Of a stretch of DNA of 64,000 bases, positions 47,989 to 57,348 are shown piece after piece (the stretch's first letter is position 1; each line of letters starts with the position of its first letter). The translations under genes and the position numbers were made by a program. Source of the DNA: Micromonospora saelicesensis (GTDB lineage Bacteria > Actinomycetota > Actinomycetes > Mycobacteriales > Micromonosporaceae); NCBI RefSeq assembly GCF_900091575.1, contig NZ_FMCR01000007.1:124001-188000 (forward strand). Reading direction: 5' to 3'. The notes under the pieces were generated by a model. That model had not been told where the DNA came from. It did no database searches and was given only the letters and a program-made list of their open reading frames with translations.

Positions 47989-50900
47989 CTAGCCGGTGAC
48001 GGTGAACGGTCGGGACACCTTCGTCGCCGACGTGGCGCCGTTCAGCGCGACGCTGGTCGCGCCCGCCTTTGCCGCACCCGGAACACTGACCGTCGCGCCG
48101 GAGATGACGCCGTCACCGTTCGCGCGCACGGTGCTGACCGCCAGTCCGGTCCCGAAGGCGATCGTGACCACCTCGTTCGGCGCGAACCCGGAACCGTCGA
48201 CCATGATCGACGTGCCGCGCGGGCCCGAGGTCGTCAGCAGCACCACCCGCGGCTGGTAGGTCCGCGCCTCCGGCTCCCCGGTCACCTGGACGGTGGCCGT
48301 GGCCGGCGTACGCGAGGACGCGCCCGTCGCGGTGACGGCGTACCGGCCGGGTTGCGCGTCACCGGAGGTCGGCACCGAGGCGCGGACCGTTCCCGTCGCG
48401 GAGGCCGCGACCTTCATGGTCCGGCCCGGGTCGGTGCCGACGCTGACGGTCACCTGCTCGCCGGCGGCGAAGCCGCTGCCGCTGACGGTGATCGCGCCAC
48501 CGGTGGCGACGGTGCCGGACGCGGACAGCGCGATCGCCGGCTGCGATCCGCCCCGAGCCACGGTCACGGTGAAGGACTCGGTGCTGCTCGACAGCGTGTC
48601 CCACGCGGTGACGCGCACCGTGTAGGTGCCCTCCCGTGCGTAGGTGTGCTGGCCGCTCATCGCGCCGGACGCGCCGATCGTCACGTCGTCCGGAACCGTG
48701 CCGTCACCCCACTGGACGCGGGCGCGGTAGCCCGTCGTACCGGGAACGCCGCCGGTCACCGCGCCGAGGTTCGCCGCGAGGGCCTGCCCGGCGGTGGCCG
48801 TCTGGTTCTTCGGGGCGGCGGTCGTCAGCGCCGGGGCGGGCGTGCCGTCGTTGGCCACGGCGAACACGTGGATCCGACCCGCCGAGCGAGGGTCACCGGT
48901 CTGCGTCGGCAGGGTCACCGACACCAGCGTCTTGCCCGCCGGAATCTGGTACGGCGCGGTGGCGAAGAGGAACGGCTGGGCGCCGTCGCGGCTCGTGCCC
49001 TGCAACCGGTACGCCGTCCGGGCGACGATGACGTTGCCGAAGGACGGGGTGCCGTTGGCGTTGCCGCCCAGCGTCCAGTCGCTCAACTGGATCGGAATGC
49101 TGGCCGTGCTGCCGTCGCTGAACGTCGCCGTGCCGGTGGTGCTCTGGTTGCCCTGCGTACCGGCGCCGATGAACGAGATGCTCTTCGCGTCCTGCGGAAG
49201 GTCGAGGACGACAGTCGCCCCGTTGCCGGTGGCGTTGTCCGGCTGCCCGGCCGGGATCACCGGCACTGTGAACCGCAGCGCCGTTGCGGGAACCTGCTGG
49301 GGCTGGCCCTGGGTCACACCACCGGCCGCCAGGGCGGCCCGCGAGTACGCCCACGACTTGGCGTCACAGTCCGCCGCCAGGACCCCTTCGTCGCCGACGC
49401 AGACGCTGTCGAACGCGGCGGTGAGGCCGGAGGCCGGCGCGTACGCCACCTCGACGCCGACAGTCGCGGAGCTCTGGCTCTCGCCGTCGGTCACCGTGAC
49501 GTTCGCCTGGTGGTAGCCGGGTGTGGTGTAGGTGTGCGACCCGGCGATGCGGTAGACGGCCCGCGAGCTCAACGTCACGGTGCCCGCGGTGGCCGGCGTG
49601 CCGTCACCCCAGTCGATGGTGGCCTGGTAGCCGCTGGCGTCGCCGCCGGTGACGGTGGCCAGCGGCACCGAGACGGGTACGCCGCTGGTCGCGTGCACGG
49701 CGTCCGCCGCGGTGACAGTGATGTCGCCGCCCCCGAGGTCGAGGTCACCTCCGGCGAGCAGCTCGACCTCGGCGAGGTTGGTCTGCGCGGCGCCGACGGT
49801 CTTCGTGACGGCGAGGCGGAACTGGGCGAACCGTCCCGGCTTGTCGATCGAGTACGGGCGGGTCTGGTTGCGCCACGGGAACACCTGGGCGGTGCGGGAG
49901 TCCACTGTGGTCCAGGTGAGGCCGTCGTTGGAGCCCTGCAGACGCCAGTCCGCCGGATCGCCGGCACCGGCCCCGGACGTGACCGTGTAGTACTTCGGCT
50001 TCTGCTTGCCACCGCGGAAGGCCCAGGTGATCTGCGGGGTCGCCGAGGTGAACGTCAGCTGCGTGGTCGACGAGTCGTCGAACAGCTTCGACGCGTCCTG
50101 ACCGCCGGTCGCGGTCGCGGTGCCGAGACCGGGGCCGGTGACATCCTGCAACGGCTTCGGCGCCTCGTCACCCTTGGTCAGCGACGGTGGCGCGTCGTTC
50201 TTCCCGCTGCCCCAGGACGACGGCTTGGAGCCCATCTGGAAGTCGATGGTGCCGCCCTTGGCGAGCGTCGCGACGTCCACTGACAGGCCGCGCTGCTTCT
50301 TGCCGTTGACCTTGACGTCCTGCACGTAGATGTTCGCCGTGCTGTTGTTCGGCGCGTTGACGACGATGTCGCCGCTGCTGCGGTGCACTGTCATCCGGGT
50401 GAACTGCGGCGAGCCGATCGCCCACTCGGACGACCCGGCCTGCAACGGGTAGATGCCCAGCGAGCTGAGGATGTACCACGACGACATCTCGCCGTTGTCC
50501 TCGTCGCCCAGGTAACCCTGGCCGATCTCGCTACCGACGTAGAGGCGGCGCAGGATCTCCCGTACCGTCTCCTGCGTCCTGGCCGGCGCGCCCGCGACGT
50601 TGTACATGTACGGGATGTGGTGCGACGGCTGGTTGCTCATGCCGAGCTGACCCATCCGCACCGCGCGCGCCTCGAGCATCTCGTGGATGACGCCGCCGTA
50701 CCCACCGGGACGGTCGGCGTTCTCCGGGGTGGTGAAGAACGCGTCGAGCTTGTCCCGCAGCGCCTTCTGCCCGCCGTACAGGTTGATCAGGCCCTGGCCG
50801 TCCTGCTGGGCGGTGAACGCGAAGTTCCACCCGTTGGTCTCGGTGTAGACGCCACCCCAGTCCAGCGGGTCACCGGCGAGGAAGTTGCCGGCGGCGTCGC

Positions 50901-53604
50901 GGCCCTGGAAGAGCTTCGTCTTCGGGTCGAAGAGGTGGACGTAGTTGCGGGCACGCTCCAGGAAGTACCGTGACTCCTCCTTGAGCCGGGCGCGCTCCGA
51001 CTTCGGCGTGGCCGGGTCCTTGGCGAGCGCCGCAGCCATGTTGCCGATGCCGAAGTCGTTGATGTAGCCCTCCAGCGCCCAGGACACCGACTCCCCCGTG
51101 GACGTCGGCGTGTAGCCGAGGAACAGGGAGCTCTCGATGCCCTTGCGCCCGACCGCGCTGCGCCCGGACGCGACGGTCGCGTCCTTGACGGCCGCGTCGT
51201 ACGCCGCGAGCGGGTCGGGCAGCTTGACCCCGGTGAGGTACGCCTGGGCCAGCGCCACGTTCGCGCTGGTGCCGGTCATCAGGTCGGCGTAGCCGGGGGA
51301 CGACCAGCGGGCGATCCAGCCGCCGTCGCGGTAGTGCTGGACGAACCCGTCGGAGATCTTCGCGGCGACGTCCGGGTACAGCAGCGCGTAGGCGGGCCAC
51401 ACGGTGCGGTAGGTGTCCCAGAAGCCGTTGTTGACGTAGATCTGCCCGTCGACGATCTTCGCGCCGGTCCGGGTGGGGGTCGACGCGCCGGTCGGCGTTG
51501 AGACCGGGCTGGCGTACTGCCAGCGCGGCGCGGCGGCGGTGCCGGTGTTCTCCGACTGCGAGTTCGGGTAGAGGTTCAGCCGGTACAGGTTCGAGTACAT
51601 GGTGACCAACTGCGACTCGTTGGCGCCCCGCACCTCGACCCGGCCGAGCCGGTCCTTCCACGCGGCCGTCGCGGCGGCGTGGATCTGGTCGAAGCTCTTG
51701 CCGGTGACCTCCAGATCGAGGTTGCGGCGCGCCTGGTCGACGGAGAGGAACGACGTGGCGAGACGCATCGTCACCTCCCGCGAGCCGGAGATGTCGAAGG
51801 TGGCCGAGGTCGCTGCGGACGCCGTCGGCGCCCGGTCGAAGGCGCCGGAGAGAAACATCCGGCTACGCCCGGCCGACAGGCCGCTTCCGTTGTCGACCCA
51901 ACCGGTGAACGTGCCGTCCGTGCCGATGGTGAACGTGCCGTTGTGGAAGACGAGGCTTCCGGTCTGCTGCCCGGTGGGGAAGGTGAACCGCATGATCCCG
52001 GCGTGGTCGGTGGGCGACATCTCCGCGACCAGGCCGTTCTGGAGCGTGACCCGGTAGAGGTCCGGCTGCGCCGTCTCGTCGTCGTGGCTGAAGGCGAGCG
52101 CACGACCGGCGGGCTGACCGGTGAGCGGCCCGCCACCGACGACCGGCATGACGGACATCTGGTTGCGGTCACCCATCCAGGGGCTGGGCTCGTGGGAGAT
52201 CGCGAGGCCCTGGAGCATGGGCAGGTTGGCCTCGTTGTTGATCCGGTGGTACTCGTACTCCCAGGAGTCGGAGGTCGCGTCGGTCACCGGGGTGAAGAAG
52301 TTGAACCCGTTCGGCACGGCGGTGATCGGCAGGTTGTTGCCGCGCGAGAAGCCGCCCGTCGAGTTGGTGCCCCGTCGGGTGTCGACGTAGTTGGTCAGCT
52401 TCGAGCCGTCGATCGACGCCGGCGTGGCCGTCAGCTCGATGTCGTCGAGCCAACCCTGGAACCGGGTCTCGCCGGTGGCCTGAGGATTGTCGTACGCGAG
52501 CAGGATGCGGTCGATCGTCTTGCCGCGCGCGATGGTGCCCAGGTCGGCCTGCACCAGGTTCCACTGGTCGGCGAAGAGCACCTTCGAGGCGCCCTGACCG
52601 GCGCCCGTGAGCGGGTAGCCGTGCTGGTCGGCGGGCGAACGACCACTCAGGTAGCTGCCGTCGGTGAAGTGCAGGTCGACGGCGGCGTAGGTGGACGGGT
52701 ACCGGCCGTCCCCGTTGGTGAACTCGGGGAAGATCTTGTACGACAGTCGGGTCTTCGGCCCGACCGGGATGGTGACGTCGAAGAGCTTGTTTGTCGCGTA
52801 CGACCGGCCGTTGCCCTCGGCGCCGCCGGAGTAGCGCAGCGCGGCCAGTCCGGTGAACCCGACGTCCGGCTTCGTGGTGTAGCCGCCGTTCGGGCCGGCG
52901 GTCGCCTCGCTGACCATGGGGGTGGCAGGCGGGCGGACGTCCGAGCCGTCGCTGATGTTCCAGTCGGCGAGCTGCACGAGCGAGTCACCGGAGTTCGCGG
53001 TGATGTTGAGCCGGTAGAAGCCGTAGGCGTTCGGGTTGGTGAAGCTGTACGTGTTGGTGGCGAAGCGCCCGCTGAACTTCTCGCCGGCGCGCTTGTCCAG
53101 GTCGGTCCAGGTGCTGCCGTCGTTCGACCCCTGGACGACGAAGTCCCGGGGGTCGCGGGTCGGTGCGTCGTTGGCAGCGGTCAGTGAGTAGCGCACCACC
53201 GTCGTCGGCTTGGCGAGCTGGTAGGTCACCCAGCCGCTGGACGCGAACACGAGCCACTTGGTCGACGGATCGTCGTCCTTGAGGTTCGCGGCGATCTCTC
53301 GCGGCTGGTTCTCGTCGCTCGCGGTCACGGCGCTGACCTGGCCGAGCAGGCTGCCGGGCAGCGTGGAGACCTTGCCGCTCAGGTTGGCCTGGACCGGCTT
53401 TCCGTTCGGGCCGACCTCCACCGTGCTGGTGGCGGGCTGCGGGTCGGCGGACTCGAACGAGGAGGTGAAGTTGCCCGGCGCTGCGGGGGTGGGGGCGGCG
53501 TTCGCCAGGGGCGCGGCGACGAGCAGGCCCAGCGGTAGCAGGGCGGCTGTCGTCGCCGCGATCAGGCGGGGTGAGAGAGGGCGCGCAAGGGGGGTGTGCG
53601 ACAT
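47989..53604 (-). CDS. Secreted multidomain GH92 alpha-mannosidase
   Basis: 1871 residues. A signal peptide (to about residue 37, ending PLANA) is followed by an F5/8-type C (discoidin) domain (about 70-215), a jelly-roll module, and GH92 from about 403 (YVDTRRGTNSTGGFSRGNNLPI). GH92 enzymes are calcium-dependent exo-alpha-mannosidases. E922 in VYTETNGWNF matches the catalytic acid position and D1034/D1036 in LGDEDNGEMSSWY the base pair. The usual NEPSHH is NQPSHH (Q992). The tail has a second discoidin-like domain, PKD-type repeats and two Ig-like domains. A LacI-type dyad lies upstream at 53686. Monocistronic. Confidence 0.92.
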   Translation of the reverse strand: MSHTPLARPLSPRLIAATTAALLPLGLLVAAPLANAAPTPAAPGNFTSSFESADPQPATSTVEVGPNGKPVQANLSGKVSTLPGSLLGQVSAVTASDENQPREIAANLKDDDPSTKWLVFASSGWVTYQLAKPTTVVRYSLTAANDAPTRDPRDFVVQGSNDGSTWTDLDKRAGEKFSGRFATNTYSFTNPNAYGFYRLNITANSGDSLVQLADWNISDGSDVRPPATPMVSEATAGPNGGYTTKPDVGFTGLAALRYSGGAEGNGRSYATNKLFDVTIPVGPKTRLSYKIFPEFTNGDGRYPSTYAAVDLHFTDGSYLSGRSPADQHGYPLTGAGQGASKVLFADQWNLVQADLGTIARGKTIDRILLAYDNPQATGETRFQGWLDDIELTATPASIDGSKLTNYVDTRRGTNSTGGFSRGNNLPITAVPNGFNFFTPVTDATSDSWEYEYHRINNEANLPMLQGLAISHEPSPWMGDRNQMSVMPVVGGGPLTGQPAGRALAFSHDDETAQPDLYRVTLQNGLVAEMSPTDHAGIMRFTFPTGQQTGSLVFHNGTFTIGTDGTFTGWVDNGSGLSAGRSRMFLSGAFDRAPTASAATSATFDISGSREVTMRLATSFLSVDQARRNLDLEVTGKSFDQIHAAATAAWKDRLGRVEVRGANESQLVTMYSNLYRLNLYPNSQSENTGTAAAPRWQYASPVSTPTGASTPTRTGAKIVDGQIYVNNGFWDTYRTVWPAYALLYPDVAAKISDGFVQHYRDGGWIARWSSPGYADLMTGTSANVALAQAYLTGVKLPDPLAAYDAAVKDATVASGRSAVGRKGIESSLFLGYTPTSTGESVSWALEGYINDFGIGNMAAALAKDPATPKSERARLKEESRYFLERARNYVHLFDPKTKLFQGRDAAGNFLAGDPLDWGGVYTETNGWNFAFTAQQDGQGLINLYGGQKALRDKLDAFFTTPENADRPGGYGGVIHEMLEARAVRMGQLGMSNQPSHHIPYMYNVAGAPARTQETVREILRRLYVGSEIGQGYLGDEDNGEMSSWYILSSLGIYPLQAGSSEWAIGSPQFTRMTVHRSSGDIVVNAPNNSTANIYVQDVKVNGKKQRGLSVDVATLAKGGTIDFQMGSKPSSWGSGKNDAPPSLTKGDEAPKPLQDVTGPGLGTATATGGQDASKLFDDSSTTQLTFTSATPQITWAFRGGKQKPKYYTVTSGAGAGDPADWRLQGSNDGLTWTTVDSRTAQVFPWRNQTRPYSIDKPGRFAQFRLAVTKTVGAAQTNLAEVELLAGGDLDLGGGDITVTAADAVHATSGVPVSVPLATVTGGDASGYQATIDWGDGTPATAGTVTLSSRAVYRIAGSHTYTTPGYHQANVTVTDGESQSSATVGVEVAYAPASGLTAAFDSVCVGDEGVLAADCDAKSWAYSRAALAAGGVTQGQPQQVPATALRFTVPVIPAGQPDNATGNGATVVLDLPQDAKSISFIGAGTQGNQSTTGTATFSDGSTASIPIQLSDWTLGGNANGTPSFGNVIVARTAYRLQGTSRDGAQPFLFATAPYQIPAGKTLVSVTLPTQTGDPRSAGRIHVFAVANDGTPAPALTTAAPKNQTATAGQALAANLGAVTGGVPGTTGYRARVQWGDGTVPDDVTIGASGAMSGQHTYAREGTYTVRVTAWDTLSSSTESFTVTVARGGSQPAIALSASGTVATGGAITVSGSGFAAGEQVTVSVGTDPGRTMKVAASATGTVRASVPTSGDAQPGRYAVTATGASSRTPATATVQVTGEPEARTYQPRVVLLTTSGPRGTSIMVDGSGFAPNEVVTIAFGTGLAVSTVRANGDGVISGATVSVPGAAKAGATSVALNGATSATKVSRPFTVTG

Positions 53605-53685
53605 GAGGGACGGAGCCTTTCGACTCGAACCGGGTCGAGTACGTCGAACGTCAGGGCAGTGTGGAGCGGGTGGCGGTCGGAGCCC

Positions 53686-53699
53686 TGACATCGTTGTCA
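53686..53699. promoter_or_regulatory. LacI-type operator candidate before the GH92 gene
   Basis: TGACATCGTTGTCA is a 5-4-5 dyad (TGACA/TGTCA) with a central CG, 82 bp upstream of the GH92 start codon in an AT-richer stretch that probably includes the promoter. It differs from the fuc-locus operator (TGTTANCGNTAACA), so a different regulator is expected. Confidence 0.6.
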
Positions 53700-53829
53700 T
53701 AAGAGTTCGTGAGCAACGGGAGCCGGGGCGGGTGGACTGCCGCTGATAGTTCCGGGCGCAGCACGGCCGTGTCAACGGGTTGATGCGCCGAAACGGCCGC
53801 CACCCGCGTCGGGCACCGGCCGCCGATGC

Positions 53830-53872
53830 GCCGGGCCCCGACGCCGTCCGACGACGGACGCCGAGGCCCGGC
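53830..53872 (-). terminator. Hairpin terminator of the chitinase gene
   Basis: GCCGGGCC (53830-53837) pairs with GGCCCGGC (53865-53872), and an inner stem CGTCCG/CGGACG (53845-53850, 53855-53860) closes a 4-nt loop. It begins 6 bp after the chitinase stop. Confidence 0.7.
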
Positions 53873-53878
53873 CACGGA

Positions 53879-54772
53879 TCAGCAGTAGAGGTTGGCTCCG
53901 GCGGAGACCCCGAGGATGCCGACGAACTGCTGGTACCTGGTGACGCGACTCTGCACCTGGGCGGGGTTTCCGCCGTTGCACTCGATCGAGCCGTTGATGC
54001 TGCGGATCGTCTGACCGAACCCGGCGCCGTTGACCATCGCATTGTGGGCGGTCATGGTGCCCGGCCCGTTCTGGGTCATCCAGTACCAGATACCGGTCTT
54101 CCAGGCCACCGAGGCGTCGGTCTGCACCAGCCACGGGTTGGTCAGCAGCGGCAGGTTGAGGGCGTTGCCCGCGGCGTTGTAGTTGAAGTTCCAACTGAGC
54201 TGGATCGGCCCCCGCCCGTAGTAGGCGGCCTGACCGGCGGGGCAGCCGTACGGCTGGCCGTAGTCGCAGTAGTGCGGGTAGTTCGCGGTGTTCTGCTCGA
54301 CCACGTGCACGAGCCCGCCGGTCTCGTGGTAGACGTTCGCCAGGAAGGCCGCGGCCTCCTGGCGCTGGACGGTGGCGCTGCCGGTGCGCGCGAACGCCGG
54401 GTAGGCGCTGAGCGCCGCGACCAGGCCGGAGTACGTGTAGAAGGAGTTGCGACCTGGGAACATCTGGTTGAACTGGGCCTCGGTGACCACGAAGCCGCCC
54501 GGATTGGTGGGCGGCGGGGTGCTGCCCCCGCCGCACGCGCCGAGGTCCTCCCAGACACCGGTCGTGCCCGGCGGCGCCTCGTTCTGGGTCCACCACTTCG
54601 CCCGGTAGTTGCGGCCGTTGTGGGAGACCTGGGCGTCTCCCCAGTAGACGGCCGAGGCCTGCCACGACGCCGAGCAGGCCGCCGCCGAGGCGGCGGTGGC
54701 CGGGATGACCGCAACCAGCCCAGCGGTGACGATCAGTGCCGCCAGCGCGACCAGCGCGCGCAGTCTCGTCAT
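53879..54772 (-). CDS. Secreted GH19 chitinase with N-terminal CBM5/12
   Basis: 297 residues. Signal peptide to about 31 (ATAASAAA), then a chitin-binding CBM5/12 (ASAVYWGDAQVSHNGRNYRAKWWTQNEAPPG), a short Pro/Thr linker, and a GH19 catalytic domain. The catalytic Glu lies in FLANVYHETGGL; YYGRGPIQLSWNFNYNAAG and the C-terminal Cys are family features. The size matches Streptomyces ChiF/ChiG-type enzymes, which cleave chitin by inversion. AAAGGAG is 8 bases before the ATG 54772. No DasR-like site was seen upstream. Confidence 0.95.
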   Translation of the reverse strand: MTRLRALVALAALIVTAGLVAVIPATAASAAACSASWQASAVYWGDAQVSHNGRNYRAKWWTQNEAPPGTTGVWEDLGACGGGSTPPPTNPGGFVVTEAQFNQMFPGRNSFYTYSGLVAALSAYPAFARTGSATVQRQEAAAFLANVYHETGGLVHVVEQNTANYPHYCDYGQPYGCPAGQAAYYGRGPIQLSWNFNYNAAGNALNLPLLTNPWLVQTDASVAWKTGIWYWMTQNGPGTMTAHNAMVNGAGFGQTIRSINGSIECNGGNPAQVQSRVTRYQQFVGILGVSAGANLYC

Positions 54773-55214
54773 GTGATGACTCCTTTCAGGGACCTCACTG
54801 GCCGAAACCCGAGACGGATATCGACAGAAGTGACTGTAACATCCTCTGTTCACAATCTTTACTATTAGGTTGCGGCGGGCAGGACGGTGATCTGGAGATC
54901 GACGATCGATAGTTCCGGCCACTTTCCGGATCATGTGACGGCCAGACGTATCGATTGACGTGATCGAGGCGGCGTCGGGGCGCCGCCCCGACCGAGGCTT
55001 GCCTGCGTCAACCGCCGGACAGTTTCCTGCGTTGTTTCGAGGATGTTCCGGAACTTGTTGACGCGTTGGAATTCTCGCTGTAATACTCCGATCCATTGAG
55101 GTCAATGCGATCGGCTTCGTTGCGGTTTCCGCTCCACCTACCCACTCATCCACACCTGTCCGGACTGTGCTGCCCGCCCCGGGACGCGTCCGGGCCTGCG
55201 CGAAGGGGCACCAG
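54773..55214. promoter_or_regulatory. Divergent regulatory region between chitinase and deacetylase genes
   Basis: 442 bp without a gene. It contains a consensus promoter for the deacetylase: TTGACG (55058-55063), 17 bp, TAATAC (55081-55086), giving a leader of about 120 nt. A palindrome GTTCCGGAAC (55045-55054) sits just before the -35 and may be an operator. The chitinase side (54800-54875) is AT-rich and likely holds its promoter. No riboswitch was recognised. Confidence 0.7.
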
Positions 55215-56237
55215 ATGAGCAGGCTCTTCCCCCGCACGGCCCTGTGGTCCAGGCGGTTGCGCGCGGCGCTCGCCGTCCTGGCCACCGCCGTCGCCATGTG
55301 CGGCGTCGTCCTCGCGGCCACCTCCACCCCGTCGAGCGCCGCCGCCTGCAACGGCTACGTCGGCCTCACCTTCGACGACGGTCCGACCGGCAGCACCAGC
55401 GCGCTGCTGAACGTGCTGCGCACCAACGGCGTACGGGCCACCATGTTCAACGTCGGGCAGAACGTCCAGAACAACCGGTCGGCCGCGCAGGCACAGGTGG
55501 CCGCCGGCATGTGGGTGGCCAACCACAGCTGGAACCACGCCCACATGACCTCGATGAGCCAGGCTCAGATGCAGTCGGACCTCTCCCAGACCAGCTCGGC
55601 GATCCAGTCGGCCACCGGCAGCCGACCGGTGCTGTTCCGGCCGCCGTACGGCGAGACCAACTCCACGTTGCAGTCCGTCGCGTCGTCACTGGGCATGCGC
55701 CAGGTGATCTGGGACGTGGATTCCCAGGACTGGAACGGCGCCAGCGTCAGCCAGATCGTGGCCAACGCGAGCCGACTCCAAGCCGGTCAGGTCATCCTGA
55801 TGCACGATGGGATCCAGAACACCCGTGACGCCATCCCCCAGATCATGGCCAACCTGACCAGCCGCAACCTGTGCCCCGGCATGATCTCGCCGTCCACCGG
55901 CCGCGCGGTCGCGCCCGACGGCACCACCCCGCCGCCCACCACCACCCCGCCGCCCGCTGGCGGCACCTGCACCGCGACCGCCACGACCCCCAACGTCTGG
56001 GGCGACCGGTACAACACGTCGGTGACGGTCAGCGGCGCCAGCACGTGGACGGTGGTCATTGCCATCACCTCGCCGCAGCGGGTCACCACCATCTGGAACG
56101 GCACCGCCACCTGGGACAGCAGCGGCACAGTCATGACCATGCGGTCCAACGGCAGCGGCAACACCTTCGGCTTCACCACGATGACAAACGGCAACAGCAG
56201 CGCCCGCCCACAGATTCGCTCCTGCACCTCGGGTTGA
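55215..56237 (+). CDS. Secreted CE4 polysaccharide deacetylase with C-terminal CBM2
   Basis: 340 residues. Signal peptide to about 43, then a NodB-homology domain with all five motifs: TFDDGP, HSWNH, RPPYGE, WDVDSQDW and VILMHDG. A Pro/Thr linker leads to a C-terminal carbohydrate-binding module type 2 (VWGDRYNTSVTVSGASTWTV to RPQIRSC, with a Cys at each end). The layout is that of acetylxylan esterases and chitin deacetylases; CBM2 favours plant cell-wall substrates. AAGGGG lies before ATG 55215. Confidence 0.93.
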   Translation: MSRLFPRTALWSRRLRAALAVLATAVAMCGVVLAATSTPSSAAACNGYVGLTFDDGPTGSTSALLNVLRTNGVRATMFNVGQNVQNNRSAAQAQVAAGMWVANHSWNHAHMTSMSQAQMQSDLSQTSSAIQSATGSRPVLFRPPYGETNSTLQSVASSLGMRQVIWDVDSQDWNGASVSQIVANASRLQAGQVILMHDGIQNTRDAIPQIMANLTSRNLCPGMISPSTGRAVAPDGTTPPPTTTPPPAGGTCTATATTPNVWGDRYNTSVTVSGASTWTVVIAITSPQRVTTIWNGTATWDSSGTVMTMRSNGSGNTFGFTTMTNGNSSARPQIRSCTSG

Positions 56238-56326
56238 CATCGCCCGGTTGAGTCGTGCGCGGTGGGTGCGCCCGGCACCCACCGCGCACCTGCCTGCCCG
56301 CCGCACGTGGCCACTAGCCTGCACTG

Positions 56327-57286
56327 ATGCGACATACCCTCACGCCCGGGGACGACAGCCTGCACGGCCACTTCTCCCCCGACTTCCCGCCGGTGCTCAC
56401 CATCGACCCCGGCGACACCGTCACCTATCGCACCCTGGACTGCTGGTGGTCCGCCGGCCCGTACCCCGGCGGGCCGAACCGGGACCGACCCCGGGTAGCG
56501 CAGCACCGACCCGACCACGGCCACGCGTTGATCGGTCCGGTCGCGGTCCGCGGTGCGCGCGCCGGCCAGACCCTCGCGGTACGCATCGACGCGGTCGTCC
56601 CGGGCAGCTGGGGAACCACAGTGGCCGGCGGCTGGCCGAGCGGGTTCAACCAGCGCTACGGCGTGCAGGATCAACCGGTGGTGCACGCCTGGGCGCTGGA
56701 CCCGGTGACGATGACCGGCCGCAACCAGCACGGCCACACGATCGCGCTGCGGCCCTTCATGGGAGTGCTCGGCATGCCACCCGCGGAACCGGGGCTTCAC
56801 TCGACGATCCCACCGCGCCCCTGGGGCGGCAATCTGGACTGTCGGGACCTCACCGCCGGCAGCACCCTCCTGCTGCCGATCCCGGTGGACGACGCGCTGT
56901 TCTCCGTCGGGGACGGGCACGCCGCACAGGGTGACGGCGAGGTCGGCGGCACCGCGATCGAGTGTCCGATGGACGAGGTGACGTTGACCTTCGACGTACG
57001 CGACGACTTTCCGGTCACCGGCCCGGTGGCCCGTACCCCCGACGCGTGGCTGACCCTGGGCGTCGGCGCCTCCCTCGACGACGCCACGTTCACCGCCCTG
57101 AACTCGATGCTGACACTGATGCAGCGGCTGCACGGCCTCAGCCGCGCGGACGCGGTGGCGCTGGCCAGCATCGCGGTCGACATGCGGGTGACGCAGATCG
57201 TCAACCAGAGCGTCGGCGCGCACGCGGTGCTCCGCGACGACGCGGTGCGCTGGCCGGACGCCGATTCTGTCGGGGTGCGCCGTTAA
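56327..57286 (+). CDS. Acetamidase/formamidase family protein
   Basis: 319-residue amidase of the FmdA/AmdA beta-sandwich family, which hydrolyses short-chain amides to the acid and ammonia. Conserved parts: LTIDPGDTVTYRTLDCWW, GHALIGPVAVRGARAGQTLAVRI, LRPFMGVLGMPP, RPWGGNLDCRDLTAGSTLLLPI and FSVGDGHAAQGDGEVGGTAIECPM. TAGCCT (56315-56320) lies 6 bases before the ATG, a leaderless arrangement. It appears to stand alone. Confidence 0.92.
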   Translation: MRHTLTPGDDSLHGHFSPDFPPVLTIDPGDTVTYRTLDCWWSAGPYPGGPNRDRPRVAQHRPDHGHALIGPVAVRGARAGQTLAVRIDAVVPGSWGTTVAGGWPSGFNQRYGVQDQPVVHAWALDPVTMTGRNQHGHTIALRPFMGVLGMPPAEPGLHSTIPPRPWGGNLDCRDLTAGSTLLLPIPVDDALFSVGDGHAAQGDGEVGGTAIECPMDEVTLTFDVRDDFPVTGPVARTPDAWLTLGVGASLDDATFTALNSMLTLMQRLHGLSRADAVALASIAVDMRVTQIVNQSVGAHAVLRDDAVRWPDADSVGVRR

Positions 57287-57348
57287 CGTGTGGTCACTGT
57301 CGCCGCGCCGGCCGGATCGCGCCGCTCGCTGACCCTCGGAGGCCCCCC

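Noticed and set aside
50626..50640. NQPSHH as loss of the GH92 catalytic acid
   Set aside because: Spacing to D1034/D1036 shows that the acid position corresponds to E922, which is present; Q992 is a second conserved site.
54773..55214. ydaO-type (c-di-AMP) riboswitch before the cell-wall-active genes
   Set aside because: The conserved core blocks of that riboswitch could not be found in either leader.
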